Shown in pieces: positions 1 through 7,135 of a stretch of DNA of 22,660 bases. The stretch lies in assembly GCA_900540885.1 (NCBI GenBank), contig UQHJ01000040.1, forward strand, positions 1-22,660, in the 5' to 3' direction. The position numbers and the translations under genes were made by a program. The notes under the pieces were generated by a model. The model saw only the letters and a list, made by a program, of their open reading frames with translations, searched no databases and was not told where the DNA came from. The stretch's first letter is position 1; every line of letters begins with the position of its first letter. The stretch comes from an uncultured Prevotella sp. (lineage in GTDB: Bacteria; Bacteroidota; Bacteroidia; Bacteroidales; Bacteroidaceae).

Positions 1-33
1 ATATATTTTTTTAGCAAAACAAAGATAACCAAA

Positions 34-65
34 AGGGCTGATACTTCGTGAGAAGTGACAGCCCT
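34..65. terminator. Hairpin, possible terminator
   Basis: An inverted repeat with AGGGCTG (34-40) pairing with CAGCCCT (59-65), and an inner CTTC/GAAG stem around a GTGA loop. On the plus strand it is followed by AATTTATTTTG, on the minus strand by TTTTGG. It could end transcription from either side. A minus-strand TATCTTTG (27 down to 20) next to it resembles a -7 box pointing out of the window, but no good -33 box is found for it. The rest of 1-287 holds only the tiny candidate gene listed separately and the 3' flank of the nuclease gene. Confidence 0.45.
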
Positions 66-105
66 AATTTATTTTGCCTAAAAAAGTTTTACCGGACAGC
101 AATAA

Positions 106-189
106 TTAAGAGACAATGCATCGATTAATCTTCACGTAAGTACCTATGACTATGGTCAAGACGATGACTATTACGATAGCTTTAATCAT
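106..189 (-). CDS. Possible 27-residue hydrophobic peptide
   Basis: This is a tiny open frame with an ATG start (187-189) and a TAA stop (106-108). Residues 5-17 form an almost unbroken run of I, V, L, A and T, enough for a single short membrane segment, followed by a basic tail containing K, R and one Cys. It lies about 100 bases downstream of the nuclease gene on the same strand. No clear ribosome-binding site or promoter is visible. A random origin is quite possible: the region is AT-rich and carries short TATGACTATG-type repeats that naturally give hydrophobic codons. The family is not recognised and no function is proposed. Confidence 0.22.
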   Translation of the reverse strand: MIKAIVIVIVLTIVIGTYVKINRCIVS

Positions 190-287
190 AGCACATATTG
201 TTTGAGAAGTTGAACGTTAGCTTATTTCTGCTCCTCTCTCAGCCCCTCATGTTCCTTCTCAAACTTTTGTAGAGATTGTAAAAGTAC

Positions 288-1115
288 CTATTCAAAGAAA
301 TATCTCTTACAAAAGTCGTTGTAATATTTGCTAGGTTTTATTTCGCCTAATATGTCGTTGTAATGAAGTGTTTCAAACTGCATGTTACTCCAACCCACCT
401 TGTTAATGAGTGTGTTGAACATTTCATGGCATCTGCTGGTTTCTTCTTTGAGCGTATTGACTCTTTCATTCATTTCATCACGCTCAGATGAAGAAAGCAG
501 ATTCATAAAACGCTCTGTCATTTTCCACATCACGCTTTGAAAAACGACAGGCTCTCCTTGATATGTAGAGTTTTTGTAGCCGTGGGTATATCTGTACAAC
601 GCAAGCAGGTGGCGGCATAGTTGTGTCACATCAAGGTATTTAAACTCTTTTGACTGTTCAAACAATTGATGCCAATCATCGCTAAAGGCTTCAACTTCGA
701 TAGGATATCTATCTTTGTCAAGGTAAGCATCGTTGATGTCTTTATTGGCACTGTAGTATGGCTCAAGAAATTTGCTTTCAACAAAGTACAAAGTTCCGTT
801 CCTTTTATAGAAGACATCGAGGTTTGCATTCTTGCTGCTTCCTTTCAAAGGAATAGCAGGTTTGTATTCGAAAACGAGCTCGCAAATTTCGCCCAACTCC
901 TCTAAAAGTTTATAGTAATTAACGGCAAGTCCAGTAGAGGAGTTGATCTGTTTGTACTGATTTGGCTTTTGACCGTCTCCTTTACTCAAGATGTCTTTTT
1001 GTGCATCTGAGAGTTCGACAAGGGGAGCTACATAAGCTGCAGACTCGTTTTGGTCAGTTATTTTGATACCTTGACGATTATATTCATCAAGTATCAGTTT
1101 AGTGAATTTATGCAT
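288..1115 (-). CDS. PD-(D/E)XK nuclease-like protein, putative restriction endonuclease
   Basis: A predicted protein of 275 residues when started at the ATG at 1113-1115 (MHKFTKLILDEYN). A PD-(D/E)XK core is visible: D100 in NLDVFY, then E113-x-K115 in FVESKF after a short strand, with an upstream acidic helix (LLEELGE, about 70-75). A helix containing Q165 and H169 (TQLCRHLLALYRY) follows, as in many restriction-type nucleases. The overall pattern, including the STGLAVNYY segment (60-68), resembles the PGN_0703-like putative restriction endonucleases of Bacteroidota; that match is from memory. No DNA-recognition domain or methyltransferase partner is present. The frame stays open upstream to 1223 (ATG at 1214, TTG at 1223), but the extra residues look unlike conserved protein. 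It lies 133 bases downstream of the WYL regulator on the same strand and may be cotranscribed. The TAG stop is followed in frame by 21 more codons before TAA at 222-224. The nuclease fold is fairly sure; the target and role are unknown. Confidence 0.78.
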   Translation of the reverse strand: MHKFTKLILDEYNRQGIKITDQNESAAYVAPLVELSDAQKDILSKGDGQKPNQYKQINSSTGLAVNYYKLLEELGEICELVFEYKPAIPLKGSSKNANLDVFYKRNGTLYFVESKFLEPYYSANKDINDAYLDKDRYPIEVEAFSDDWHQLFEQSKEFKYLDVTQLCRHLLALYRYTHGYKNSTYQGEPVVFQSVMWKMTERFMNLLSSSERDEMNERVNTLKEETSRCHEMFNTLINKVGWSNMQFETLHYNDILGEIKPSKYYNDFCKRYFFE

Positions 1116-1248
1116 GGTTATGATAATTTGGTGTTTGTTCTTTATTTTGAACGTTTGTTCTCCTATAATATATAATACGAATGAAAATCGCGCTACATAG
1201 CATTTTTGAACCATTTTCTGCAAAAACTCAGCAGATAAGTGGCGTTTT

Positions 1249-2163
1249 TTAGCTTTTCATAAGGTACCGATTCATTGCATCCTTAATTTCAGACATAATC
1301 TTTTCGCGATATTCAAGTGGCTCTAATACTTCAACGTGAGAGCCTAAAGCCAATAGTTTTGATTTTAAATCGGGTGTTAGACATACACGATACGTAAACT
1401 CGGCGTATTCACCGTATTTTGATTTAACTTCACATTGCGATTTATGTAGAGGCAACATGCGCAAATATTCCACTTCTACACCGTATACTCTGATTTTTAT
1501 TTTTTCAAGGGGCAATTGGTCATTCACATAAATTCCCACAACATTATCGTAGTACTTTCGGGGTATGAAGTCTTTCGGAAAATCAAACTGAATGTTTGTA
1601 GCATGAAAGTTAATAAATCGTTCTAATGCCAAATGCCTAATGGCCTCTTTTTCTTTTATGTAACCAAGCACATACCATCTCCTGTTGTATACTTTCAGCG
1701 CATAAGGTTGTAACGTTAGCGTTTCAAGTTGCCCTTCATAACGTTGATAGTCAACTACAACTTCAGTATTGCTTCGCATGGCTTCAACGATGGCGTCGAA
1801 GTAGGTCGTTCCGTGTGGTATTTCCTCTAATATAATACGATCGCGCATCATGCTAAAGGTTGAGAAATCTTGTGGAACGCTATACTTACGCAATAGCATT
1901 TGTGCGTAAGTATTCTTTTTGAGCACTTCAGGATTTTTGATATAGTATGTGAACAATGAAGATTTGTCGCATGCGATGTCAATGTCAAACATCTCTTTGA
2001 TGCCCTTGCGATGCTCGTGAAAGGTGCGGATGGATAGACCGCCCATATAAGCATAAGGAGATGCTTGCCATAGCTTAACGATATGTTCAAAATCGAGAGG
2101 TATTCTTGACTTGTCAATTGTATCGATGAGCCAAATATACCTAAGATAGGTTTTACTAATCAT
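1249..2163 (-). CDS. WYL-domain transcriptional regulator
   Basis: A predicted cytoplasmic regulator of 304 residues. The N-terminal third (about 1-65) reads as a helical DNA-binding region typical of Bacteroidota WYL proteins. The WYL domain covers about 120-200, with the signature in RRWYVLGY (161-168) and the conserved arginine of LALERF (R182). A WCX-like C-terminal extension spans about 220-295. WYL domains bind nucleic-acid or nucleotide ligands and commonly regulate defence or DNA-damage genes. The adjacent downstream nuclease-like gene and divergent SLOG gene fit such a role, but that is inference. The start is placed at 2163 because the YLRYIWLIDTI segment is conserved in relatives. 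A promoter lies so close that the transcript would be nearly leaderless. Family assignment is firm; ligand and regulon are unknown. Confidence 0.92.
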   Translation of the reverse strand: MISKTYLRYIWLIDTIDKSRIPLDFEHIVKLWQASPYAYMGGLSIRTFHEHRKGIKEMFDIDIACDKSSLFTYYIKNPEVLKKNTYAQMLLRKYSVPQDFSTFSMMRDRIILEEIPHGTTYFDAIVEAMRSNTEVVVDYQRYEGQLETLTLQPYALKVYNRRWYVLGYIKEKEAIRHLALERFINFHATNIQFDFPKDFIPRKYYDNVVGIYVNDQLPLEKIKIRVYGVEVEYLRMLPLHKSQCEVKSKYGEYAEFTYRVCLTPDLKSKLLALGSHVEVLEPLEYREKIMSEIKDAMNRYLMKS

Positions 2164-2170
2164 TTCTTTG

Positions 2171-2201
2171 CAAATATAAATCGAAAAATCAATAAATCAA
2201 T
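2171..2201 (-). promoter_or_regulatory. Promoter of the WYL regulator gene
   Basis: On the minus strand, TATATTTG (2178 down to 2171) is a perfect Bacteroidota -7 box (TAnnTTTG). Exactly 19 bases upstream is ATTG (2201-2198), a 3-of-4 match to the -33 TTTG. The -7 box ends 7 bases before the ATG, so transcription should start within a few bases of the start codon. Confidence 0.65.
2186..2201. repeat. Tandem AAATCAAT pair, possible operator
   Basis: AAATCAAT occurs twice back to back (2186-2193 and 2194-2201), overlapping the -33 region of the WYL gene promoter in the divergent WYL/SLOG intergenic region. Direct repeats placed this way are typical operator positions, so autoregulation by the WYL protein is possible. 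The tract is AT-rich and chance is not excluded. Confidence 0.35.
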
Positions 2202-2321
2202 AAAATCGGTCTAATAATAATAAATTCTGCGGACTTTTTGCAGACAAACTGCCCAAAACAACAATATGCGAAATCTTTAATCGTATAAAGATATATACAC
2301 GTTCTTTAATTTATTTCAAAT

Positions 2322-2681
2322 ATGATGCACATTATTATTGCAGGTAGTCGTAATTTTAACGACTACTCAGTTGTTGAAAAAGAAATGATGAACTATATCG
2401 GCAAGTTTATCGGCAAGTTAGAAATTGAAATTATTTCGGGTGGTGCAACGGGGGTGGACGCTCTCGGCGAACGATTTGCGCACGAACACAATCTGCCTTT
2501 GCGTATTGTTCCTGCCGACTGGAAAACGTATGGGCGATCGGCTGGTCCGCGGCGAAATGAGCAAATGGCTCGTATGGCTGGCACTTTGGTTGCCTTTTGG
2601 GACGGAAAGTCGCGTGGCACAAAAAACATGATTAAAATGGCTTGGAAACATGGCTTGGTTGTAAAGGTTGTAAACGTATAG
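2322..2681 (+). CDS. SLOG-family protein (DUF2493/YspA-like)
   Basis: A 119-residue Rossmann-like protein. Motifs in order are IIIAGSR (4-10), ISGGATGVDALGERFA (38-53), a GRSAGPRRNEQMA block (71-83) and FWDGKSRGT (92-100), which together are diagnostic of the DUF2493 / YspA cpYpsA-related SLOG family. SLOG folds bind nucleotides or nucleotide-derived ligands, and some members work in nucleotide-signal immunity or base metabolism; the ligand here is unknown. Length and C-terminus look complete. ATG codons at 2322 and 2325 are both usable. It diverges from the WYL gene across 158 bases. Its stop is followed after only 43 bases by a group II intron reverse transcriptase fragment, and the first good terminator comes after that fragment, so its transcript probably runs through the remnant. 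No perfect TTTG/TAnnTTTG promoter is seen upstream. Confidence 0.9.
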   Translation: MMHIIIAGSRNFNDYSVVEKEMMNYIGKFIGKLEIEIISGGATGVDALGERFAHEHNLPLRIVPADWKTYGRSAGPRRNEQMARMAGTLVAFWDGKSRGTKNMIKMAWKHGLVVKVVNV

Positions 2682-2724
2682 CTACCCTCGGATAGATAGG
2701 TCGGAAACTGAATGGTATGAGGGA

Positions 2725-3201
2725 GTGCAGACTTTCATGTGGATACATGAAGACAACATCGTGGAAGTACCATTCGACAAAGAACATTTATTAGAACAAA
2801 TTCTTAATCCCGAAATTCTTAATCGAGCATATAAATGTGTGATGCGGAATAAGGGGTGTGGCGGTATCGACAAGATGTCATGTGAACAAATGCTTCCATG
2901 GCTCTTAGCCAATAAGGAATTGCTAATAAGTTCTTTGCTTGACGGCTCATACCGTCCTAACCCAGTCAGGAGGGTAGAGATACCTAAAGACAATGGCAAG
3001 AAACGCCAATTAGGAATATCCACGGTGGTAGACCGATTGGTGCAACAAGCCATCAACCAAGTACTGATGCCACATTATGAACGCAAGTTTTCAAGGACAA
3101 GCTTCGGCTTTCGTCCTCGCAAGGGCTGTCATGATGCGCTGCGTAAAGCACAGAAGATAGTAGAAAAAGGTTACACCTACGTTGTAAATTTAGGCGTATA
3201 G
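2725..3201 (+). pseudogene. Group II intron reverse transcriptase/maturase fragment
   Basis: This is the N-terminal third of a LtrA-type intron-encoded protein. Visible parts are the RT0/RT1 region (LNRAYKCVMRNKGCGGIDKM), RT2 (YRPNPVRRVEIPKDNGKKRQ) and the SRTSFGFRPRKGCHDALRKA block. The reading frame leaves the family just before the first catalytic motif: after KGYTYVV the usual D-I-D-L is replaced by N-L-G-V and a stop. The YADD catalytic motif, the thumb, the maturase domain and any endonuclease domain are all missing, so it cannot be an active reverse transcriptase. Only 43 bases separate it from the SLOG gene, far too little for ribozyme domains I-III, and no domain V/VI follows. It is a scar of an intron, not a working element. 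The frame begins at GTG 2725, with ATG at 2737. Confidence 0.9.
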
Positions 3202-3204
3202 GTC

Positions 3205-3243
3205 AAAATCCTCCATAATCTATATGTGATTATGGAGGATTTT
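3205..3243. terminator. Strong bidirectional terminator
   Basis: A perfect 16-bp inverted repeat (3205-3220 with 3228-3243) closes a 7-base loop. The AAAA/TTTT ends of the stem give a U-rich 3' side on either strand. It lies between the plus-strand SLOG/RT-fragment unit and the convergent mutS2 gene, so it can end both. It was probably the original terminator of the SLOG gene. Confidence 0.85.
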
Positions 3244-3265
3244 CTGTATCTGTTTGTTAGTAAAG

Positions 3266-3334
3266 AACGGACTTTTAGAAGTCGTTTATCGTTAATAAAG
3301 TACAATAAACACAGAATGGTTCAAAAGTCCTGTT
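3266..3334. repeat. Imperfect inverted repeat downstream of mutS2
   Basis: AACGGACTTTTAGAA (3266-3280) and TTCAAAAGTCCTGTT (3320-3334) are inverted copies that differ by two single-base indels, separated by 39 bases. Weaker pairing of AAAG with CTTT extends outward on both sides. It could be part of the mutS2 3' end or a small palindromic insertion; no transposase is nearby. Confidence 0.45.
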
Positions 3335-3347
3335 CCCTTTGTGATTT

Positions 3348-5960
3348 TTATGCTAATTCGACTACCGTAATGCCCGCACCACCAAATTGCACGTGCTCAT
3401 CATGAAAAGATCGAACACCTGCCACCGTTTTCAAATAATTTCTCACTAACTCGCGTAACGCGCCTGTTCCAGTGCCATGCAGTATGCGAACTCTTCCTTG
3501 CTCTAATTGTATTGCATCGTCTATAAAATAGGACACAGCCGTTAGTGCCTCATCTACGTGCATACCACGTATATCTATTTCGGGGTGAAAATGCAAGCGT
3601 TTTTCAGACATTGCATCACGCGTTCCCTTACTAACGAATGTTGCAGCAGGTCCCATAGCCGAAGTATCTTCTTTAGGTTTCTCTGCAGGTTCTAACCTTT
3701 TCAACGACACTTGCGTATACATCATGCCAAACAGAACCTTTGCCGAGTTGCCTGACAACGTTTCTATACGACCGACAGAATTCTGTCCCTTTATACGCAC
3801 ATAACAACCTATTGTCAGTTCCCGTTTCTTCGCGCCATAATCACTTGTTTGTTGTAAGCTACCTTCTACCGTACGTTGCCCTGCATTACGCAACTTTACT
3901 GCTATAGCCTCCTGATTAGCCGCATTACGAGCGCGAGCACTCTCTTCTCCGTCTGCCTTTCGCTGCTGTCTACGCTGAATTTTCGCTATCTTACGAGCGA
4001 TACGATCTTGATTATCTGTATTTTGCTCTATTTGCGTCTTAAAGCTAGCCAACTCACTTCGAATTTCGCGCGTTTTCTCTTTTTCAGCCTGCGCCTCACG
4101 TATTGATCGTATAGTATTCTCGATCTTAGCATTAGACTGCTCCAAGAGATGCTTGGCCTCAGCCTTTGCTTGCGCCATTACTTGCTTACGCTCTTGCTGG
4201 AAGTCCGTCATTTCGCGTTCATACTTAGCAATAGCATTCTCAAGCTGTTGCTCTCGCTGCTTTATATTACGACGTTTAGTCTCCCAATACATTTTATCGC
4301 GAACAATATCTTGCACATACTTATCGCTCATCACATAGTCCTTACCCACTAATTTCGCTGCATAATCAATCACGTCAGCAGGTATACCCATCTTTTTGGC
4401 TATTTCGACAGCAAATGAACTACCAGGTTGTCCAACTTGCAACATAAACAAAGGGCGCATCTGCGCACTATCGTACAACATGGCTCCATTTACTATTGAA
4501 CGATTTTGCTCTGCAAATAACTTCAAGTTCTGATAGTGCGTAGTTATAATACCAAAATTCATATTATTCACAAAACGCCTCAAAATAGCTTGAGCCAGTG
4601 CACCACCAATCTGCGGCTCCGTACCTCCACCAAACTCATCAATCAGTAGAAGAGTTTTAGGACCACCATGTTGCATCATCTCCTTCATATTGAGCAAATG
4701 CGAAGAATAGGTTGATAAATCGTTTTCGATGCTCTGCTCATCCCCCATATCCATCATAATGTCACTAAACACACCAGGGTGTGAACGTTCATCAGCGGGA
4801 ATAGGCATACCACACTGCAACATATATTGTAATAATCCCACCGTCTTTAAGCACACGGACTTACCACCTGCATTAGGTCCCGATATAAGCAGAATACGTT
4901 GTCCTTGGCGCAAAGTAACATCAAGCGGAATTACCTTGCCACCATGCCGAGCCAATGAGAGTTGCAACAATGGGTGCTTGGCTTGCACCCAATCTATACG
5001 CGGATTAGCACTTATCTGAGGTATTATGGAATTAAATAAAGCACTAAAAGCCAACAAGGCACGCAAATAATCAACGTGTGCCAAGAAGTAAAGAGAATCT
5101 ATCAATGCCGATACGTGTGGACGTATCTCTGTCGTCAACTCTTGCAAGATGCGAATAACCTCACGACGTTCTGCTGCACGCAAAGTTCGGATTTTATTAT
5201 TTGCATCAACCACTGCAGCTGGCTCAATAAATACGGTCCTACCCGTAGCACTCTCATCATGAACGATACCACGTATTTTTCGCTTCAATGCAGGAGCTAC
5301 TGGTATTACTAGGCGTCCATCACGCAACGTTGGTGTCACATCACGGTCTATCAATCCTGAGGTTTGTGCCTCAGTAATAATCGAACGCAAACTATGAGAT
5401 ATGCCACGAGTTGTAATTTCTATTTGATGTCGTAACGAGAGCAATTCGCTTGAGGCCGTATCTTTTACCTTACCATATTTATTCAGCACACTGTCAATGC
5501 GTTTTACTAAATCAGGGAAGACAACCACATCAGCAGCCATTTTTCCCAAAGCGGGATAGAGGTAGTGAGATGTTTCGGTAATACCTTCTTCAACGACAGA
5601 ATCTTCTCCATCTTCATTTTTCCTCTTTGTGAAGAATTGGGCATACGAAAGGACTGACTTTATTGAACGCTTTAAATTAAACAAATCGAGCTCTTCAAGA
5701 TAAGTACGTTCGGGCCTTATACGCAATAATGGTTCACGCACGTCAAAGAACTCAGTTTCTACATCTTCTTCAGTTTGTTCTGAAAAGAGTTTAAATTCAC
5801 GTGCTTCGTCTAAAGCTTGCTGAATTTTCTCCGCATCTGTCATAAAATGTAATTGCTTATCAACCCATTCTGTACCCAAAGCTGACAAACAGCGTCCTTT
5901 CAGCAAAGTACGTATCTCATTAAATCCTATTTTTCGTTCAAAATTCTCTGGATATATCAT
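3348..5960 (-). CDS. mutS2: Endonuclease MutS2
   Basis: A predicted protein of 870 residues in the MutS2 branch of the MutS family. These proteins lack the mismatch-recognition domain, suppress recombination, and in several bacteria act on stalled or collided ribosomes. Visible features are an N-terminal core and lever region (1-330), Walker A GPNAGGKS (361-368), DEQSIENDLSTYSSHL, Walker B LLLIDE (437-442), the TTHYQNLK switch, a long charged coiled coil (about 560-670), a small KOW-like strand region (about 716-760), and a C-terminal Smr nuclease domain (about 793-870) with DIRGMHVDEA and HGTGTGAL. The ATG at 5960 (MIYPENFERKIGF) is preferred over the upstream start at 6047, because that extension would translate the promoter and is not family-like. 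It has its own promoter and sits downstream of the sigma factor gene, separated by a terminator. It converges on the SLOG/RT remnant. Confidence 0.96.
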   Translation of the reverse strand: MIYPENFERKIGFNEIRTLLKGRCLSALGTEWVDKQLHFMTDAEKIQQALDEAREFKLFSEQTEEDVETEFFDVREPLLRIRPERTYLEELDLFNLKRSIKSVLSYAQFFTKRKNEDGEDSVVEEGITETSHYLYPALGKMAADVVVFPDLVKRIDSVLNKYGKVKDTASSELLSLRHQIEITTRGISHSLRSIITEAQTSGLIDRDVTPTLRDGRLVIPVAPALKRKIRGIVHDESATGRTVFIEPAAVVDANNKIRTLRAAERREVIRILQELTTEIRPHVSALIDSLYFLAHVDYLRALLAFSALFNSIIPQISANPRIDWVQAKHPLLQLSLARHGGKVIPLDVTLRQGQRILLISGPNAGGKSVCLKTVGLLQYMLQCGMPIPADERSHPGVFSDIMMDMGDEQSIENDLSTYSSHLLNMKEMMQHGGPKTLLLIDEFGGGTEPQIGGALAQAILRRFVNNMNFGIITTHYQNLKLFAEQNRSIVNGAMLYDSAQMRPLFMLQVGQPGSSFAVEIAKKMGIPADVIDYAAKLVGKDYVMSDKYVQDIVRDKMYWETKRRNIKQREQQLENAIAKYEREMTDFQQERKQVMAQAKAEAKHLLEQSNAKIENTIRSIREAQAEKEKTREIRSELASFKTQIEQNTDNQDRIARKIAKIQRRQQRKADGEESARARNAANQEAIAVKLRNAGQRTVEGSLQQTSDYGAKKRELTIGCYVRIKGQNSVGRIETLSGNSAKVLFGMMYTQVSLKRLEPAEKPKEDTSAMGPAATFVSKGTRDAMSEKRLHFHPEIDIRGMHVDEALTAVSYFIDDAIQLEQGRVRILHGTGTGALRELVRNYLKTVAGVRSFHDEHVQFGGAGITVVELA

Positions 5961-5978
5961 CTTTTTTCTATTTGTATG

Positions 5979-6009
5979 CAAAATTACAAAATAAGCAACT
6001 ACTAACAAA
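5979..6009 (-). promoter_or_regulatory. mutS2 promoter
   Basis: On the minus strand TTTG (6009-6006) is followed by exactly 19 bases and TAATTTTG (5986-5979), a full match to the Bacteroidota -33/-7 consensus. It lies 18 bases before the chosen ATG and just after the terminator of the upstream sigma gene. Confidence 0.82.
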
Positions 6010-6031
6010 AGCACTCTTCTTGTTATTACAA

Positions 6032-6078
6032 AACTAAAGTTTTCCATCCCGAAGTAATAAGGGTGGAAAACTTTAGTT
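6032..6078 (-). terminator. Terminator of the sigma factor gene
   Basis: A 15-bp perfect stem (AACTAAAGTTTTCCA, 6032-6046, with 6064-6078) extends by three G-C pairs past one bulged T and closes a 10-base loop. On the minus strand the stem runs into TTTTGTAA. It separates the sigma gene from mutS2. Confidence 0.8.
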
Positions 6079-6156
6079 ATATAAAATACATCAAATTTAT
6101 TGATGTTTCAATTATTCGGTTCTGTAGTTGTCTAGTAGGGAACAATACAAGCAACC

Positions 6157-7014
6157 CTATAAATATTCCTTTAATACATTACCAATCTGCGCTGAGCGTA
6201 ATATATTTAAGGCCTTTTCTTTTATTTGGCGCACGCGTTCGCGACTAAGATTTAACCTTTCGCCAATTTCTTCCAATCCCATCTCTGAACAATTAAAGCC
6301 ATAATACATTTTAATAACCTGAGCTTCCCTTTCTGGGAGCATATTAATTGCCCGTTGTACTTCCTCCTTCAAAGAGTCCGACACCAATGTCGAGTCTGCA
6401 GCATCAGCATCACGACACGTCATAAGATCAAGCAGACAACTATCTTCATCCTCTACTAAGGGAGCATCCATTGATACATGACGTCCTGAAGTTAACAAGG
6501 CTGCATTCACCTTCTCACTCTCCATGCCTAATGCTTCAGCTATTTCAGCCGTTGAAGGTTGACGCTCATTCTCTTGAACAAAGCGATTATAAAAACGGTT
6601 AACCTTACTTACATAACCTATCTGATTTAACGGAAGTCTAACTAAACGGCTGTTTTCAGCCAAAGCCTGCAATATACTTTGACGAATCCACCATACAGCA
6701 TACGAAACAAATTTAAAGCCACGCGTTTCGTCAAACATCTGTGCAGCCTTTATCAGTCCCACATTTCCTTCATTTATCAAATCAACTAACCCCATTCCCT
6801 GCCCTTGGTATTGTTTAGCTACTGAAACAACAAAGCGTAAATTTGCCCTTACCAAGCGATCCAATGCCACAGCATCTCCCTTATGAATTTGGCGCGCCAA
6901 GTCAGCCTCTTCATCAGGAGTCACCATCGGCTCGCGGCTAATTTCTTGAAGATATCGTTCAAGAGCTTCCCCCCCTCTGGCTGTTATGGCCACAGATATT
7001 TTTAACTGTCTCAT
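6157..7014 (-). CDS. rpoD: RpoD-like sigma-70 family RNA polymerase sigma factor
   Basis: A predicted sigma factor of 285 residues that directs RNA polymerase to promoters. The size and the MRQLKI start match the short Bacteroidota RpoD type, which lacks region 1.1. Region 1.2 is at about 18-48 (ALERYLQEIS). Region 2 is at about 50-120, with LVRANLRFVVSVAKQYQ, GLVDLINEGNVGLIKAA and the DETRGFKFVSYAVWWIRQ segment for -7 recognition. Region 3 is at about 125-200 with the SMDAPLVEDED linker, and region 4 at about 215-280 with an HTH (LEEIGERLNLSRERVRQIKE). Several normally conserved positions differ from the usual phylum RpoD (AITARGGEAL, LPLNQIGYVSKVN, CSEMGLEEIG). It may therefore be a paralogue rather than the primary factor. 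Relatives begin with a single M, so 7014 is preferred over an ATG three bases upstream. It has a perfect promoter and a terminator, so it is probably monocistronic. Confidence 0.9.
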   Translation of the reverse strand: MRQLKISVAITARGGEALERYLQEISREPMVTPDEEADLARQIHKGDAVALDRLVRANLRFVVSVAKQYQGQGMGLVDLINEGNVGLIKAAQMFDETRGFKFVSYAVWWIRQSILQALAENSRLVRLPLNQIGYVSKVNRFYNRFVQENERQPSTAEIAEALGMESEKVNAALLTSGRHVSMDAPLVEDEDSCLLDLMTCRDADAADSTLVSDSLKEEVQRAINMLPEREAQVIKMYYGFNCSEMGLEEIGERLNLSRERVRQIKEKALNILRSAQIGNVLKEYL

Positions 7015-7048
7015 CATAGTATTTTAACTGTTAGCATTAAAAATCGCC

Positions 7049-7079
7049 CAAAAATATTGCTTTAGTTCGACATAACAAA
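7049..7079 (-). promoter_or_regulatory. Sigma factor gene promoter
   Basis: On the minus strand TTTG (7079-7076), 19 bases, then TATTTTTG (7056-7049): both boxes match the phylum consensus perfectly. The 5' leader would be about 30 bases. It sits in the divergent region shared with the DUF3078 gene. Confidence 0.82.
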
Positions 7080-7135
7080 GTTTTTTGATAAATAAATACC
7101 TATCTTCGCAACCACAAATACATATAACAACACTC

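Noticed and set aside
2682..3056. Minus-strand open frame of 124 codons opposite the reverse transcriptase fragment
   Set aside because: It is the antisense shadow of recognisable RT motifs, has no promoter or family-like sequence, and overlaps the remnant almost fully.
2725..3201. Retron, diversity-generating element or defence reverse transcriptase
   Set aside because: The preserved motifs are those of group II intron LtrA-type proteins; the catalytic YADD region, an ncRNA and template/variable repeats are all missing.
4149..4352. Plus-strand frames inside mutS2
   Set aside because: They are antisense shadows over the coiled-coil coding region, without start signals or family similarity.
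5961..6047. N-terminal extension of MutS2 to an upstream ATG
   Set aside because: The added residues would translate the TTTG-N19-TAATTTTG promoter and do not resemble MutS2, which starts well at MIYPENFERKIG.
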